Shown: piece by piece, positions 36,088 to 44,906 of the stretch
Layout of the letters: every line of letters starts with the position of its first letter
Numbering within the stretch: the stretch's first letter is position 1
Assembly: GCA_902799905.1 (NCBI GenBank)
Contig: CADCCB010000001.1
Coordinates: 1-64,000, forward strand
Reading direction: 5' to 3'
From: an uncultured Prevotellaceae bacterium
GTDB lineage: Bacteria; Bacteroidota; Bacteroidia; Bacteroidales; Bacteroidaceae
Length of the DNA stretch: 64,000 bases
Position numbers and translations under genes: made by a program
Notes under the pieces: generated by a model
Seen by the model: the letters and a program-made list of their open reading frames with translations, nothing else
What the model was told of the DNA's origin: nothing
The model's database searches: none

Positions 36088-36957
36088 ATGGATAAGGACA
36101 AGCGTAAACATCGGTATGTAGAGGGGCTGGGCATCTTGATTATCATGCTCGCCTTGGTGCGATGTGCCTTCCCGGGTATCAGTACGCAACCCGTGGCACA
36201 AGTATCTGAGGCGGTTGACAGTCTGAAGGCTGATACTGTGATAACTGCACAGACGGAAGTTCCTACAGAAGAGCCGGCGCCTAAGCCAGACAATCAGGTG
36301 CCAGAGACCAAGCCGGTGCCTGAGGCCAAACCAGTGCCAGAGACCACCAAGCCGGTGGCGACACGCTATCTGGCTGATGGTCAGCGTCCTCATCGCATTA
36401 AGAGCGTGCCTAGTTATCTGCGTGCCTTCCCTGATAGCCAGACCGTGCAGTTGCAGGCAGCCCAGTATTGGGGCGTGAAGCCTGTGAAAGATCGTTTGGA
36501 TGCTGAAAACCGCAAGAGCGAACTGGTCTATGTGGATTGTTCACCTTATTATTATATAGACCCGCTCCATTCCAGTATTCCCTATCTGGTACCCCGTGCA
36601 GCCATCTTGTTGCAGGACATCGGTCAGGCATTCTTCGACAGTTTACAGGTGAAAGGTGTGCCTTTGCATCGCTTCATAGTCACCAGCGTGCTCCGTTCGC
36701 AGGTCGATGTAGCCAAGTTGCGCCAGTACAATCCCAATGCAACCGAGCAGTCTTGTCATCTCTATGGCACCACGTTCGATATCTGCTACAATCGCTATAA
36801 GACCGTTGAGGATCCAGAAGGTCCCCGTCGTCGTGAGGTCCGTAACGACACATTGAAGTTTGTTCTCAGCGAGGTGCTTAACGATATGCGTCAGAATGGT
36901 CGTTGCTATATCAAATATGAGGTCAAGCAAGGTTGCTTCCACATGACTGTTCGTTAA
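36088..36957 (+). CDS. DUF5715/M15-like putative cell-wall carboxypeptidase with N-terminal anchor
   Basis: The 289-residue product has an N-terminal membrane helix (GLGILIIMLALVRCAF), a proline-rich linker with repeats of the type KPVPE, and a C-terminal domain with S-C-H-L-Y-G-T-T-F-D and a final CFHMTVR. These match the SxHxxGxAxD and HxH-like zinc motifs of M15 D-Ala-D-Ala peptidases, in the variant form found in DUF5715 proteins. It would act on peptidoglycan in the periplasm; activity is inferred. The linker suggests it reaches through part of the wall. Confidence 0.75.
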   Translation: MDKDKRKHRYVEGLGILIIMLALVRCAFPGISTQPVAQVSEAVDSLKADTVITAQTEVPTEEPAPKPDNQVPETKPVPEAKPVPETTKPVATRYLADGQRPHRIKSVPSYLRAFPDSQTVQLQAAQYWGVKPVKDRLDAENRKSELVYVDCSPYYYIDPLHSSIPYLVPRAAILLQDIGQAFFDSLQVKGVPLHRFIVTSVLRSQVDVAKLRQYNPNATEQSCHLYGTTFDICYNRYKTVEDPEGPRRREVRNDTLKFVLSEVLNDMRQNGRCYIKYEVKQGCFHMTVR

Positions 36958-37059
36958 TATTCTTTAAATTGTGGCTCGGAATTGTCACATTTGTTACTCC
37001 GTTGTGTATTATTGATAGAAACGAACATCAATAATAACCCTTTAATATGTTTAGTGATT

Positions 37060-37854
37060 ATGAAACAGACCTTTCGAATCGTAGTAGCACTTCTGCTCCT
37101 GATGGGGCTTCACTCGGCCAGTATGCTGGCTCGTACAAACGGTGAACGCCAGACCTCTTCCTACAGTTTCCACAACTTTACTACCTTAAGTGTCAGTGGC
37201 GTAGCCCATGTCTTCTTCACTCAGGCTGACAATTACAGCATCACGGTTGAGGAAAGTGATAACCCCGATCTGGAGACCATCGTCGAGGAGAGCGGACATA
37301 CGCTTGTTGTTAAAACGAAGAACAAGAAGGACAGGATGGGCAATGCCAGTTCGCCCGTCATCCGCATCACAGCACCCAAGTTGACAGGTATCAAGACTTC
37401 GGGGGCTACCAAATTGAGCGTTGAACGTCTGGAGACCAGTGACCTCAGCCTTGACTTCAGTGGAGTAGCCAAGGCCCGATTCATGGACGTCATTTGCCAG
37501 GCATTGTCCATTGGGGCTAGCGGGTCTGCACATGTCAGCACGGGCAAGGTCAACTGTACTTCCCTGAAGGTCGGTGCATCTGGTGCATGTAAGATGAAGA
37601 TGCAGGTGGAGGCCAAAGGTAACGGACGCATGACATTCAGTGGCGCTTCGCAGAGTGATATAGACTTCAAGGGCGACCGTCTTGAACTGGCTAGCAGCGG
37701 TGCTGGCAAACACAACCTGCATGTGGACTGCAAGAGTCTGGTTGCCACCAATAGCGGTGCAGGTAAAGTGAATATCAGCGGCACGGCTGATGAAACGAAG
37801 ATTGATGCCAGCGGTGTAGCCAAGATCAATACTTCAGGCTTGAACCAATACTAA
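37060..37854 (+). CDS. Head-GIN-domain (DUF2807) secreted adhesin-like protein
   Basis: The 264-residue product has a signal peptide (MKQTFRIVVALLLLMGLHSASMLA) and a beta-helix-like domain. Residues such as FTTLSVSGVAHVFF, then repeated SGASKA/SGAGK-type turns, are typical of DUF2807 (putative auto-transporter adhesin, head GIN domain). The ATG at 37060 begins the signal peptide; upstream codons are not protein-like. Followed 14 bases later by a sigma factor gene, so the two may be linked in regulation. Ligand unknown. Confidence 0.85.
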   Translation: MKQTFRIVVALLLLMGLHSASMLARTNGERQTSSYSFHNFTTLSVSGVAHVFFTQADNYSITVEESDNPDLETIVEESGHTLVVKTKNKKDRMGNASSPVIRITAPKLTGIKTSGATKLSVERLETSDLSLDFSGVAKARFMDVICQALSIGASGSAHVSTGKVNCTSLKVGASGACKMKMQVEAKGNGRMTFSGASQSDIDFKGDRLELASSGAGKHNLHVDCKSLVATNSGAGKVNISGTADETKIDASGVAKINTSGLNQY

Positions 37855-37868
37855 ATCATCTTTCCACA

Positions 37869-38627
37869 ATGACGCAAGAGGAATTGCAACGGGAGGTGGA
37901 ACGCGTTAGACCCATGCTGGTCTCGCAGGCCCATCGCTACCTCGGGCAGAACGTCGAGGCGGAGGACATCGTGCAGGACGCGATGCTCAAACTCTGCCTG
38001 TTGCGTGAACACTTGCGGACTCCCATCGACTCGTTTGCCTCAGTACTTGTGCGCAATTTGTCGCTCAATTACTTGCGGCGTACTCGTAAAATGGATGCTC
38101 TCTCGGATATAGATACGGTGGTGGACGAACTGGCCGAAAGCACTGAGGATGAGTCGACTGAGCAACTGATGCACATCGTGGATACACTGCCGCCACGTCA
38201 GCAGACAATCATCCGGCTGCATGACATGGAGGGGATGGACTATCGTGAGATTTCTCTGTTGACAGGTATGCCGGAGACGGCATTGCGCAAGTCGGCCAGT
38301 CGCATCCGTTGGCAGATACGTCTCCGTTACCTTGCTGCCATCTCTGCCGCCGTTGCATTATTAATAATAGGGGTGACGGGCTATCGCTCCTACCACTGGC
38401 AGCAGTTCGCCAGTCGGTATGAAGGTTCCTATATGATTGTTGATGGGCAGCGAATAGATGACCTGCATGAGATTCGGCCACAGATAGAACAGACGTTGGC
38501 TGCTGCCGATCATATAGAGAACACCCTGACCGCCCAGAACCTGGTGCGTGAAGCCGAGGCCGACGTACTGCAGGGTATTGGTGACCCTGATGAACGCCGC
38601 CGTATGGAGGAACTTCTTAAAGAATGA
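37869..38627 (+). CDS. ECF-type RNA polymerase sigma factor fused to a membrane helix and periplasmic tail
   Basis: The 252-residue product starts as an ordinary ECF sigma factor: region 2 (VSQAHRYLGQNVEAEDIVQDAMLKL) and region 4 (LPPRQQTIIRLHDMEGMDYREISLLTGM then ALRKSASRIR). Unlike soluble sigma factors it continues into a membrane helix (LAAISAAVALLIIGVTG, about 158-175) and a ~75-residue tail that would be periplasmic. No separate anti-sigma gene is adjacent, so the tail may do that job in cis. It sits between the adhesin gene and a small secreted-protein gene, plausible targets or partners. Confidence 0.85.
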   Translation: MTQEELQREVERVRPMLVSQAHRYLGQNVEAEDIVQDAMLKLCLLREHLRTPIDSFASVLVRNLSLNYLRRTRKMDALSDIDTVVDELAESTEDESTEQLMHIVDTLPPRQQTIIRLHDMEGMDYREISLLTGMPETALRKSASRIRWQIRLRYLAAISAAVALLIIGVTGYRSYHWQQFASRYEGSYMIVDGQRIDDLHEIRPQIEQTLAAADHIENTLTAQNLVREAEADVLQGIGDPDERRRMEELLKE

Positions 38628-38650
38628 GAAATGAAAAGTGAGAAATGAAA
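38623..38650 (+). repeat. Heptanucleotide repeat at a gene junction
   Basis: Four 7-base units (AATGAGA, AATGAAA, AGTGAGA, AATGAAA) span the stop of the sigma factor and the start codon of the next gene. Confidence 0.75.
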
Positions 38651-39061
38651 GATATGATTACATTTGCGAAATATCTTATACTTCTGTTGTTGCTTAGTTT
38701 TGGGGGTACGATGTCTGCCGGTGCTCAGAACAGTATCGACAAGATGGTGGAGAACTATTCCACCGTTGGTTCCTCTAAGTTCACCTCTGTCGTAGAGCGT
38801 GATCCGGAAACCCGTCAGGTGCAGAAGGTGGTTAAGGTGCTGCAGGTGCCTGGTCATCAGGCCGCACAGTTCCGTAATGCTTTTATTAGCGAGAAGGAAA
38901 CAGGCACTTTTACCCAACAGCAGCAAGGCGATGAGCAGACGCTGACCCTCACCTGTGAGACACCACAGCAGGCACGCATCTATATGCTTCGTCTCTCTGG
39001 CCGACACACCCACTACCATAGTGGCAAGGTGACTATTATTGTCAAGATGAAGCGTCGCTAA
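38645..39061 (+). CDS. Small secreted protein, unknown (DUF5024-like?)
   Basis: The 138-residue product has a signal peptide (YLILLLLLSFGGTMSAGA) and a small alpha/beta domain with strands VVKVLQVPG and KVTIIVKMKRR. It resembles Bacteroidales families such as DUF5024 but I am not sure. It follows the sigma factor by 17 bases and is the last gene before a terminator, so it probably belongs to that operon. Confidence 0.65.
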   Translation: MKDMITFAKYLILLLLLSFGGTMSAGAQNSIDKMVENYSTVGSSKFTSVVERDPETRQVQKVVKVLQVPGHQAAQFRNAFISEKETGTFTQQQQGDEQTLTLTCETPQQARIYMLRLSGRHTHYHSGKVTIIVKMKRR

Positions 39062-39081
39062 AAATCTCTAGGACTAGCATA

Positions 39082-39117
39082 AAAAAGAGACTACACGTTC
39101 CCGTGCAGCCTCTTTTT
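39082..39117. terminator. Bidirectional intrinsic terminator
   Basis: AAAAAGAG (39082-39089) pairs with CTCTTTTT (39110-39117) around an inner CACG/CGTG stem; the T- and A-tracts make it usable from both strands. It separates the sigma-factor operon from the convergent lipoprotein operon. Confidence 0.8.
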
Positions 39118-39134
39118 GTATATCGGAGTCCTAA

Positions 39135-41249
39135 TTACTCAGCGTAAGTGATAGTGACAGCACTAAAGCGCAATTGTGTTCCAGACTTAATTTCGGTATA
39201 GTCGTTTGTCACTTTGACAGAATTGGCATTGATACCGCTGACGGTGAGTTTTGCCTCTTCCTTGCTCACGGTGCCAACAGAGGCGTTGAGTTGTTCATTG
39301 CCTGTGTAGGTTGCCACACAGTCAAATTCCACCTTGCTGATTTTCTTGGAAGCAGTGATGGTTACAGAGTTCTTTGCATACAGACGGGCGGCAGCGCCTG
39401 CGTCGTAGTACTTAGGACCATTGTTACCATCTTCCTGGCTGAAAATCAACTTGGTACCATCGGTGAGGGTCAGCGTGGTCAGTTCGGCAGCGTTGGCTAA
39501 TCCGAAACTGCTCATCGTAGCAGTAATATTATTGCTTCCACTTGTGTCGCCACTGCCATTGTTGCCAGTTGTACCATTGAGCGACACCAGATAACTCTTC
39601 TTGCTGGCGAATTCAGGTGTGTTGCCATTGTAGTTAATGACCTTTCCACAAACAATCACTTCGTCGTTTACTTGAATTTGTGTGTCGCCTTCCTTCCATG
39701 GCTCGTTGTTAAAGTAGTAGCAACTATAGACTGTGAAATCCTTGTTACTTGCGTTGCCATCGTCAGAGATCTTGAAGGTGGCAGTGCCATATTGTGCGCT
39801 GAAAGTATATGTAATGCTGCACACTTTACCTTTCACATAGTAGTCGGCTTCAGAAGTAACACCAGATTCCATGGCGGCAACCAGGTCGAATGCCTGAGAA
39901 GCAGTCAGGGGATTTTCTAATGTGCCAGTTGAGGGATTGTTGTTATTCCCCCCCGCTTTCTTAAGTGATACCACGTAGTTGCCTTGAGCAATCTCGGGGA
40001 CAATCTTGCTATTCTTTGTGTCGTTATATTTCATCAACTGACCATAGACAACAACCTCGTCACCTACTTCGAGTTGATCAGCAGAGGTGAAATCACTGTT
40101 GTCAATGTTCTTTCCACGGAATACTTTGATTTCATTGTTGCCATCATCAGTAATGAGATAATCGATATTCTTATATTGAGAAATCTTGTCTGCTGCGGTG
40201 ATAACCTGCTTCACCTTACCCTTAACATACCAGTATTGCTCTGTTGTTGCATCATTCTCCAAAGCGTCAATAGCAGCTAAAGCTTCTGCAACAGTTTTGG
40301 GAGCATCTTTTGAACCAACGGTGTTCGTAGGTTCATTACCACCTTTGTTAAGTGCAACCAGATAGTTGCCCTTAGCAATCTCAGGTGTCATATTGCCATT
40401 TTTGACGTATTTCTGTATTTGACCATATACAATCACTTCATCACCTGCTCCAAGTGCGTCAATGCCCGTGAACTTATCTCCATTGAGTCCATCGCCGGAA
40501 TAGACCGTAATCGTGTTCGTTTCTGTTCCGTCCTCAGAAATGAGGTAGTTCAGATTTTTATATGTCTCGAAATTAGTCTGGGTAGTTGTTACTTTAACCA
40601 CCTTGCCTTTTACAAACCAGAATTCCTGAGAAACGGCATTGTCTTCCATTGCGTTGATGGCAGCCAGGGCTTCTGATACACTCTTAGGAGCATCCTTTGA
40701 ACCAACAGTCTTAACATCGGGCTTATCGCCACCTGCAGTCTTTCCATTGAGATATACGAGGTAGTTGCCCTGATCGAATTCGAGAACAGCATCACCGCTG
40801 GCGGGTTTGTAGTTCTTAACCTTACCGCAAACAATCACCTCGTCGCCTACCTTCAGGTCGTTAGCATCAGTCACGGATGCACCGTCAAGCAGTTTGCCAC
40901 GGAAAACATAGAAACGTACTTTACCATTCTTGGCAACATCAGAAATATAATAGGTGGCATTGCCATACTGGGCAGAAACCTCTGTTGTCTCTACAACGAA
41001 ACCTTTTACATAAACTTCTGCTCCATCTTTCAGGAAAGCGCCTTCAGCAAGCCCCTCACAGGCGTTGGCTAATGCTGTGACGTTCCATGGGTCGTCTTTA
41101 GTACCACTTCCTACAGGGTCAACTTCTACAACTTCCTCGCCTTTTGCATTGGCATACGGATTGTTGTAAGGCTCGGGCACATCTTCACAGGCGGTGAAGG
41201 TGAATGCTGCGATGGCCATGGCCATCATGCTATATAATATCTTTTTCAT
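39135..41249 (-). CDS. Outer-surface lipoprotein with four DUF6359-type OB-fold repeats
   Basis: The 704-residue product has a lipoprotein signal (FTFTAC at the lipobox). Four copies of a ~110-residue OB-fold-type domain follow, each preceded by a linker like VGSKDAPKSVSEALAAI: about 45-150, 180-290, 312-420 and 438-548. Each has the core YxVKGKV...V.Y......L..GDEVIVYG.......P..A.GNYLV. The C-terminal ~130 residues form a separate beta domain. OB folds commonly bind nucleic acid or glycans. It ends an operon with a DUF5689 lipoprotein and an outer-membrane barrel, and probably captures the ligand at the cell surface. Confidence 0.8.
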   Translation of the reverse strand: MKKILYSMMAMAIAAFTFTACEDVPEPYNNPYANAKGEEVVEVDPVGSGTKDDPWNVTALANACEGLAEGAFLKDGAEVYVKGFVVETTEVSAQYGNATYYISDVAKNGKVRFYVFRGKLLDGASVTDANDLKVGDEVIVCGKVKNYKPASGDAVLEFDQGNYLVYLNGKTAGGDKPDVKTVGSKDAPKSVSEALAAINAMEDNAVSQEFWFVKGKVVKVTTTQTNFETYKNLNYLISEDGTETNTITVYSGDGLNGDKFTGIDALGAGDEVIVYGQIQKYVKNGNMTPEIAKGNYLVALNKGGNEPTNTVGSKDAPKTVAEALAAIDALENDATTEQYWYVKGKVKQVITAADKISQYKNIDYLITDDGNNEIKVFRGKNIDNSDFTSADQLEVGDEVVVYGQLMKYNDTKNSKIVPEIAQGNYVVSLKKAGGNNNNPSTGTLENPLTASQAFDLVAAMESGVTSEADYYVKGKVCSITYTFSAQYGTATFKISDDGNASNKDFTVYSCYYFNNEPWKEGDTQIQVNDEVIVCGKVINYNGNTPEFASKKSYLVSLNGTTGNNGSGDTSGSNNITATMSSFGLANAAELTTLTLTDGTKLIFSQEDGNNGPKYYDAGAAARLYAKNSVTITASKKISKVEFDCVATYTGNEQLNASVGTVSKEEAKLTVSGINANSVKVTNDYTEIKSGTQLRFSAVTITYAE

Positions 41250-41258
41250 AATACTTAA

Positions 41259-41286
41259 TTTTCAATTATCAATTATCAATTTTCAA
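41259..41286. repeat. Heptanucleotide tandem repeat between two lipoprotein genes
   Basis: Four 7-base units: TTTTCAA, TTATCAA, TTATCAA, TTTTCAA, filling most of the 40-base gap. Confidence 0.85.
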
Positions 41287-41289
41287 CTC

Positions 41290-42180
41290 TTATTTCACTT
41301 CCTCGATGTCGTCGAGCGAGCGGATGATGAATTCCCACTGGTCACGGTAGCGCTTGACCACGCCAGTGATGTTGACCTTGCCGGTAGGCAATTTCATGGC
41401 AGCAAAGTCGGCATAGTTGCTGGTGTAGATCTGCACACCGCCAGACTGTCCGTCGGGCTGCTCTTTGAAATACCATGAGGTAGAGTAGTCGGGGTGGGAG
41501 AATGTGGACTCACCAGGTATGAAGGGCACATTGCTGACATATTGCTTGGTGTCAGAGTTGTAGTAGCCGCCATTCTTGATGCTGACATTCTTCAGGATGG
41601 CCAGTTTTCCTGCATCCTTGCTAATGTTCCAAGTGGTCTTGGTGTTGCCGTCGGCAAAGACCTCTGGCTCTATGCGCATGCGATAGCCTGTATAGGTGAA
41701 GTGATCCTGCCAGAGAAAACGATTCATACGGCTGACACTGACATCGCCATCTTTGTTGGTGTAAGGTACTCCGATGGTGGGGCTTTTGCGATAGTTGCCG
41801 ATATAGAGATCCTTCAGATCAATGAGAATTTCGGTACCTTCAGGCAGATAACCGAAAACGCCACCCTGTTCAATGCCGATGAAGATGGCACCCGTAGCAT
41901 CCTGTACGGCAATCTCGCTGTACATGTTGCCTTGAATGTCATTGGCGGTTACCACGGCCTTAATCTGCAGATCCTCAGTAATTTGCTTGTATTTGCCTTC
42001 TGTCGACACTTCCGTGCTGAACTTGTTTTTCAGATCCTGGATGGAGATGACATTGGCCTCCTTGATGTTGGGGTTGCCATAGAGGCTGCTGTCAGTACCG
42101 GGTTCATCCCAATCTTTGTCCATACAGCCGACAAAGAGTCCGCATACAAGTGCTAATAATAAATAATGTATCTTTTTCAT
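41290..42180 (-). CDS. DUF5689-domain lipoprotein
   Basis: The 296-residue product has a lipoprotein signal (LVCGLFVGC). An OB-like DUF5689 domain (about 45-200) is recognised from LQIKAVVTANDIQGNMYSEI and IFIGIEQGG. A C-terminal beta domain ends in an OB-like strand set (VNITGVVKRYRDQWEFIIRSL). Middle gene of the barrel - DUF5689 - DUF6359 operon; it is presumably surface-exposed and assists substrate binding. Confidence 0.85.
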   Translation of the reverse strand: MKKIHYLLLALVCGLFVGCMDKDWDEPGTDSSLYGNPNIKEANVISIQDLKNKFSTEVSTEGKYKQITEDLQIKAVVTANDIQGNMYSEIAVQDATGAIFIGIEQGGVFGYLPEGTEILIDLKDLYIGNYRKSPTIGVPYTNKDGDVSVSRMNRFLWQDHFTYTGYRMRIEPEVFADGNTKTTWNISKDAGKLAILKNVSIKNGGYYNSDTKQYVSNVPFIPGESTFSHPDYSTSWYFKEQPDGQSGGVQIYTSNYADFAAMKLPTGKVNITGVVKRYRDQWEFIIRSLDDIEEVK

Positions 42181-42197
42181 AATCGTCAGTTTTTAAA

Positions 42198-44795
42198 TTA
42201 GAACTTGTAAGCAATGTTGAGCATACCATTGATGCCGTAAGCATAGTATCTGAAGGGGTTCTTCGAGAATTTGTAGGCACGCTCGTTGCCGCTGGAAGTA
42301 TAGTCGGCACGGCTCTGCTCGTAGCCGCCAGTGACGATGCTCTGGTTGTTCAGCAAGTTGGTGATCATCAGGTTGATGCTCATCGAACGGCCATGCTTCA
42401 GTCTGAGGCTGCGACCGATGGAGAGGTCAAGCATAAATCCGCCCTTGCCTTTGGCTTGCTCCAGTGCACTGTCTAAAGGTTTCGTGGTGACTACACCATT
42501 CTCTATTTCATAGACTTCCTCGCCCAGGTTCTTATAGCGTTTCTCTATAGTAGACTGGTAACGGTAAGATGGTGAATAGGAGAGGTAGATACGATCATAA
42601 TAGTTACCGCTGAGGTCGATAAACCAGCCGCTCTTGTGGTAACTCAGGATGAGGCTGAGTGCCGTGAGCGGGGTGCTGGCCTCGCGCATGTTCTTATTAT
42701 ATACTATTTCGGGCTGGTTGTTGTTGGCATCGTTGAAGGTTCCCTTGGTGGAACTCATGTACCATACCTGAGCGTTGTTGGTGTTGCGGGCCTCACTGAC
42801 GGTACCGATGGTCTTCACGTTGAAGGCATCGCTCACCTTGAAATTCAGACCCCATTCCACACCGTAGTACTCCTTGTTGATGCCTGTCATAGAGACATAA
42901 GAGAAGGAGTTGATATCGTCGAAATAGAAGTTCTGCCACTCGGTAGCGTCCTTGACGATAGCACCATAGGCCATGATGTTGGCCTTCAGCCATGAGTTCT
43001 GCATCTGGTAGCCGATTTCTGCGGAGTAGTTCTTTTCGTTCTTCAGGTCAACAACGAAGTCGTTGTTCATCTCAGGCGATACGAAGGCTGCCTGAGCCTG
43101 TGGAGCACGGACATCGATGCCGAAACCGCCGGAGAGGGTATGTCCATGCCCCAGATTGATCACGGCTCCCATCTTGCCACCACCTTCCAGGAAGTGGGCG
43201 GTACCGCTCTTGCCGTATGAGTTGTTAAGGAACATACCGTTGCGCATCTTACCATCGCGCTGCATCTCCACACCACCGATGCGTCCGCTAATGAAGGCGT
43301 GGGTGTTGCCGGTGTTGACGCTGTAGGTGGTCCAGAAACTGGCTTTGTCTACAAGGATGTTGTAGTCATAGCCGAAACGGTCGCCTTCGCGCACCACAGC
43401 GTTGGGGTTGTTGGCATCATACTGTACCTCCGGGTCGAGGGCAGAGTATGTGCCCAGGGCGTAAGTGTTGATGTTGTGGTACATGTTTGCTCCCAGCATG
43501 TCTTCCATGGTCTGGTAGTGCATACCTTTGTTGCTGGCTAACTGGAATCCGAGTGCCAGATGCTGGTCTTTGGTCAGGTCGACATTCAGGTTGGACGACA
43601 GCGAGATGTTCAGGTTGTTGTTGTTCTTTGCCTGGATGTAGTACATGGCATCGGCTCCCTGCAGGTTGGCCTGCTTGTTGGCATAATAGAGTTTGTCGAA
43701 GTTGATCTGGCGGTCAGCCTGATAACCTGACAGGAGGTTCTTGGCGCGCAACCAACCACTCAGACCATATTCTGTCTGGTTGATGTTGTTCTCATCGTAT
43801 TCACTCCACACGTCGTAATAGTTCGACGGGAGGTTCTTGTAATAGTTGGGATGAGGGTTGTCTGAGTTGTTGTAGTTCAGACGTGTACTCTTATAAATAG
43901 AATAGCGTCCGGTCAGCGTAGTGACCAACTTCATCTGGTTGTTGATCTTCCAGTCCCAGGTCATCATCACCGTGGGAGCGAAGTCGTTAATCACACGCGA
44001 GTTGCGGATGTGCCCATTCTGGTAGCCCCAATAGGGGTTGTAGTAGCGGTCGTTGGCCAGCCAGTACATCTCGTCAGTGGCAGCACCCTGTGAGGCACGC
44101 TCTGTGGGGTTACCCCATGTGACAAGCGACAGACGATGCTGGTCGTTGATGATCTTCTCTGCGCCGAAGAAATAACTCAGCGAGTTGTAGAACGTACCGT
44201 CGACATAGGCCGTCTTGGGACTGGCCCAGCGGTAAGTCAGGTTGGCAGAGAAGGCCCATCCGTTCTCCATGACACCACTATTATAAGTGTACATGCCTCG
44301 CAACGTATAGTTGCGGTTGGCACCGCTCAAGGTGATGCGGTGTCCAGTGGCGAATGACGATGGACGGAAATTGTAGTTGTTGGAGCCGCCCAAAGCCGAC
44401 ATGGAGTAGTTGTTGTCTTCGAAAGGAAGAGAATTCTCCATGCCACGTGTCTGCTGGTTAAGGCCGCCCACCAAAGAATAACGGAACTGGCCTGTCTCCA
44501 TGTCGTTCATCTGGACACCATTGATGTAGATGTCGTTGTACTTTTGGTTAAAAGCACGGTAACGGAAGCGCATGGTACTGAAGAGATAACCCACCTGCGA
44601 GGCGTAGACATTGGAGTTTGAGCCTGTAATGGTGACATTAGCCGACATGTCGTCGTCTTCGCCCAGCTGTGTTTCCGTGAAGGTGAAGGCCTGCTCGTCC
44701 TGCATAGCCTGATAACTCAGCGAGTCAATGTCCTGAGCCATGGCAGCGGGGGAAACGCAAAGCGCCAACACCAAGAGTTTCAGCTTTTTGTTCAT
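42198..44795 (-). CDS. TonB-dependent-receptor-like outer-membrane barrel
   Basis: The 865-residue product has a signal peptide (LKLLVLALCVSPAAMA), a shortened plug-like region (about 45-130, with ANVTITGSNSNVYASQVGYLF and NDIYINGVQMND) and a long series of amphipathic beta strands ending in MLNIAYKF. No carboxypeptidase-regulatory domain precedes the plug. It is the first gene of a three-gene operon with two OB-fold-type lipoproteins and lies divergently from a secreted nuclease gene. That context suggests import of nucleic-acid fragments or nucleotides; other ligands are possible. Confidence 0.85.
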   Translation of the reverse strand: MNKKLKLLVLALCVSPAAMAQDIDSLSYQAMQDEQAFTFTETQLGEDDDMSANVTITGSNSNVYASQVGYLFSTMRFRYRAFNQKYNDIYINGVQMNDMETGQFRYSLVGGLNQQTRGMENSLPFEDNNYSMSALGGSNNYNFRPSSFATGHRITLSGANRNYTLRGMYTYNSGVMENGWAFSANLTYRWASPKTAYVDGTFYNSLSYFFGAEKIINDQHRLSLVTWGNPTERASQGAATDEMYWLANDRYYNPYWGYQNGHIRNSRVINDFAPTVMMTWDWKINNQMKLVTTLTGRYSIYKSTRLNYNNSDNPHPNYYKNLPSNYYDVWSEYDENNINQTEYGLSGWLRAKNLLSGYQADRQINFDKLYYANKQANLQGADAMYYIQAKNNNNLNISLSSNLNVDLTKDQHLALGFQLASNKGMHYQTMEDMLGANMYHNINTYALGTYSALDPEVQYDANNPNAVVREGDRFGYDYNILVDKASFWTTYSVNTGNTHAFISGRIGGVEMQRDGKMRNGMFLNNSYGKSGTAHFLEGGGKMGAVINLGHGHTLSGGFGIDVRAPQAQAAFVSPEMNNDFVVDLKNEKNYSAEIGYQMQNSWLKANIMAYGAIVKDATEWQNFYFDDINSFSYVSMTGINKEYYGVEWGLNFKVSDAFNVKTIGTVSEARNTNNAQVWYMSSTKGTFNDANNNQPEIVYNKNMREASTPLTALSLILSYHKSGWFIDLSGNYYDRIYLSYSPSYRYQSTIEKRYKNLGEEVYEIENGVVTTKPLDSALEQAKGKGGFMLDLSIGRSLRLKHGRSMSINLMITNLLNNQSIVTGGYEQSRADYTSSGNERAYKFSKNPFRYYAYGINGMLNIAYKF

Positions 44796-44826
44796 AAATA
44801 TAGATTTGAGTTACAGTTATTTGCTG

Positions 44827-44834
44827 CAAAATTA
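44827..44834 (-). promoter_or_regulatory. Promoter -7 element of the barrel/lipoprotein operon
   Basis: TAATTTTG on the - strand, 31 bases before the start codon. It lies back to back with the nuclease promoter. Confidence 0.6.
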
Positions 44835-44877
44835 AGAAAAAAATACGAAAATCCAAAAATATTTCAAATAATTTTCT

Positions 44878-44885
44878 TATCTTTG
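44878..44885 (+). promoter_or_regulatory. Promoter -7 element of the nuclease operon
   Basis: TATCTTTG on the + strand, 21 bases before the ATG at 44907. The ~110-base divergent region could hold shared operators; none is obvious. Confidence 0.65.
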
Positions 44886-44906
44886 CACCATTATTACTGA
44901 TCTGAT

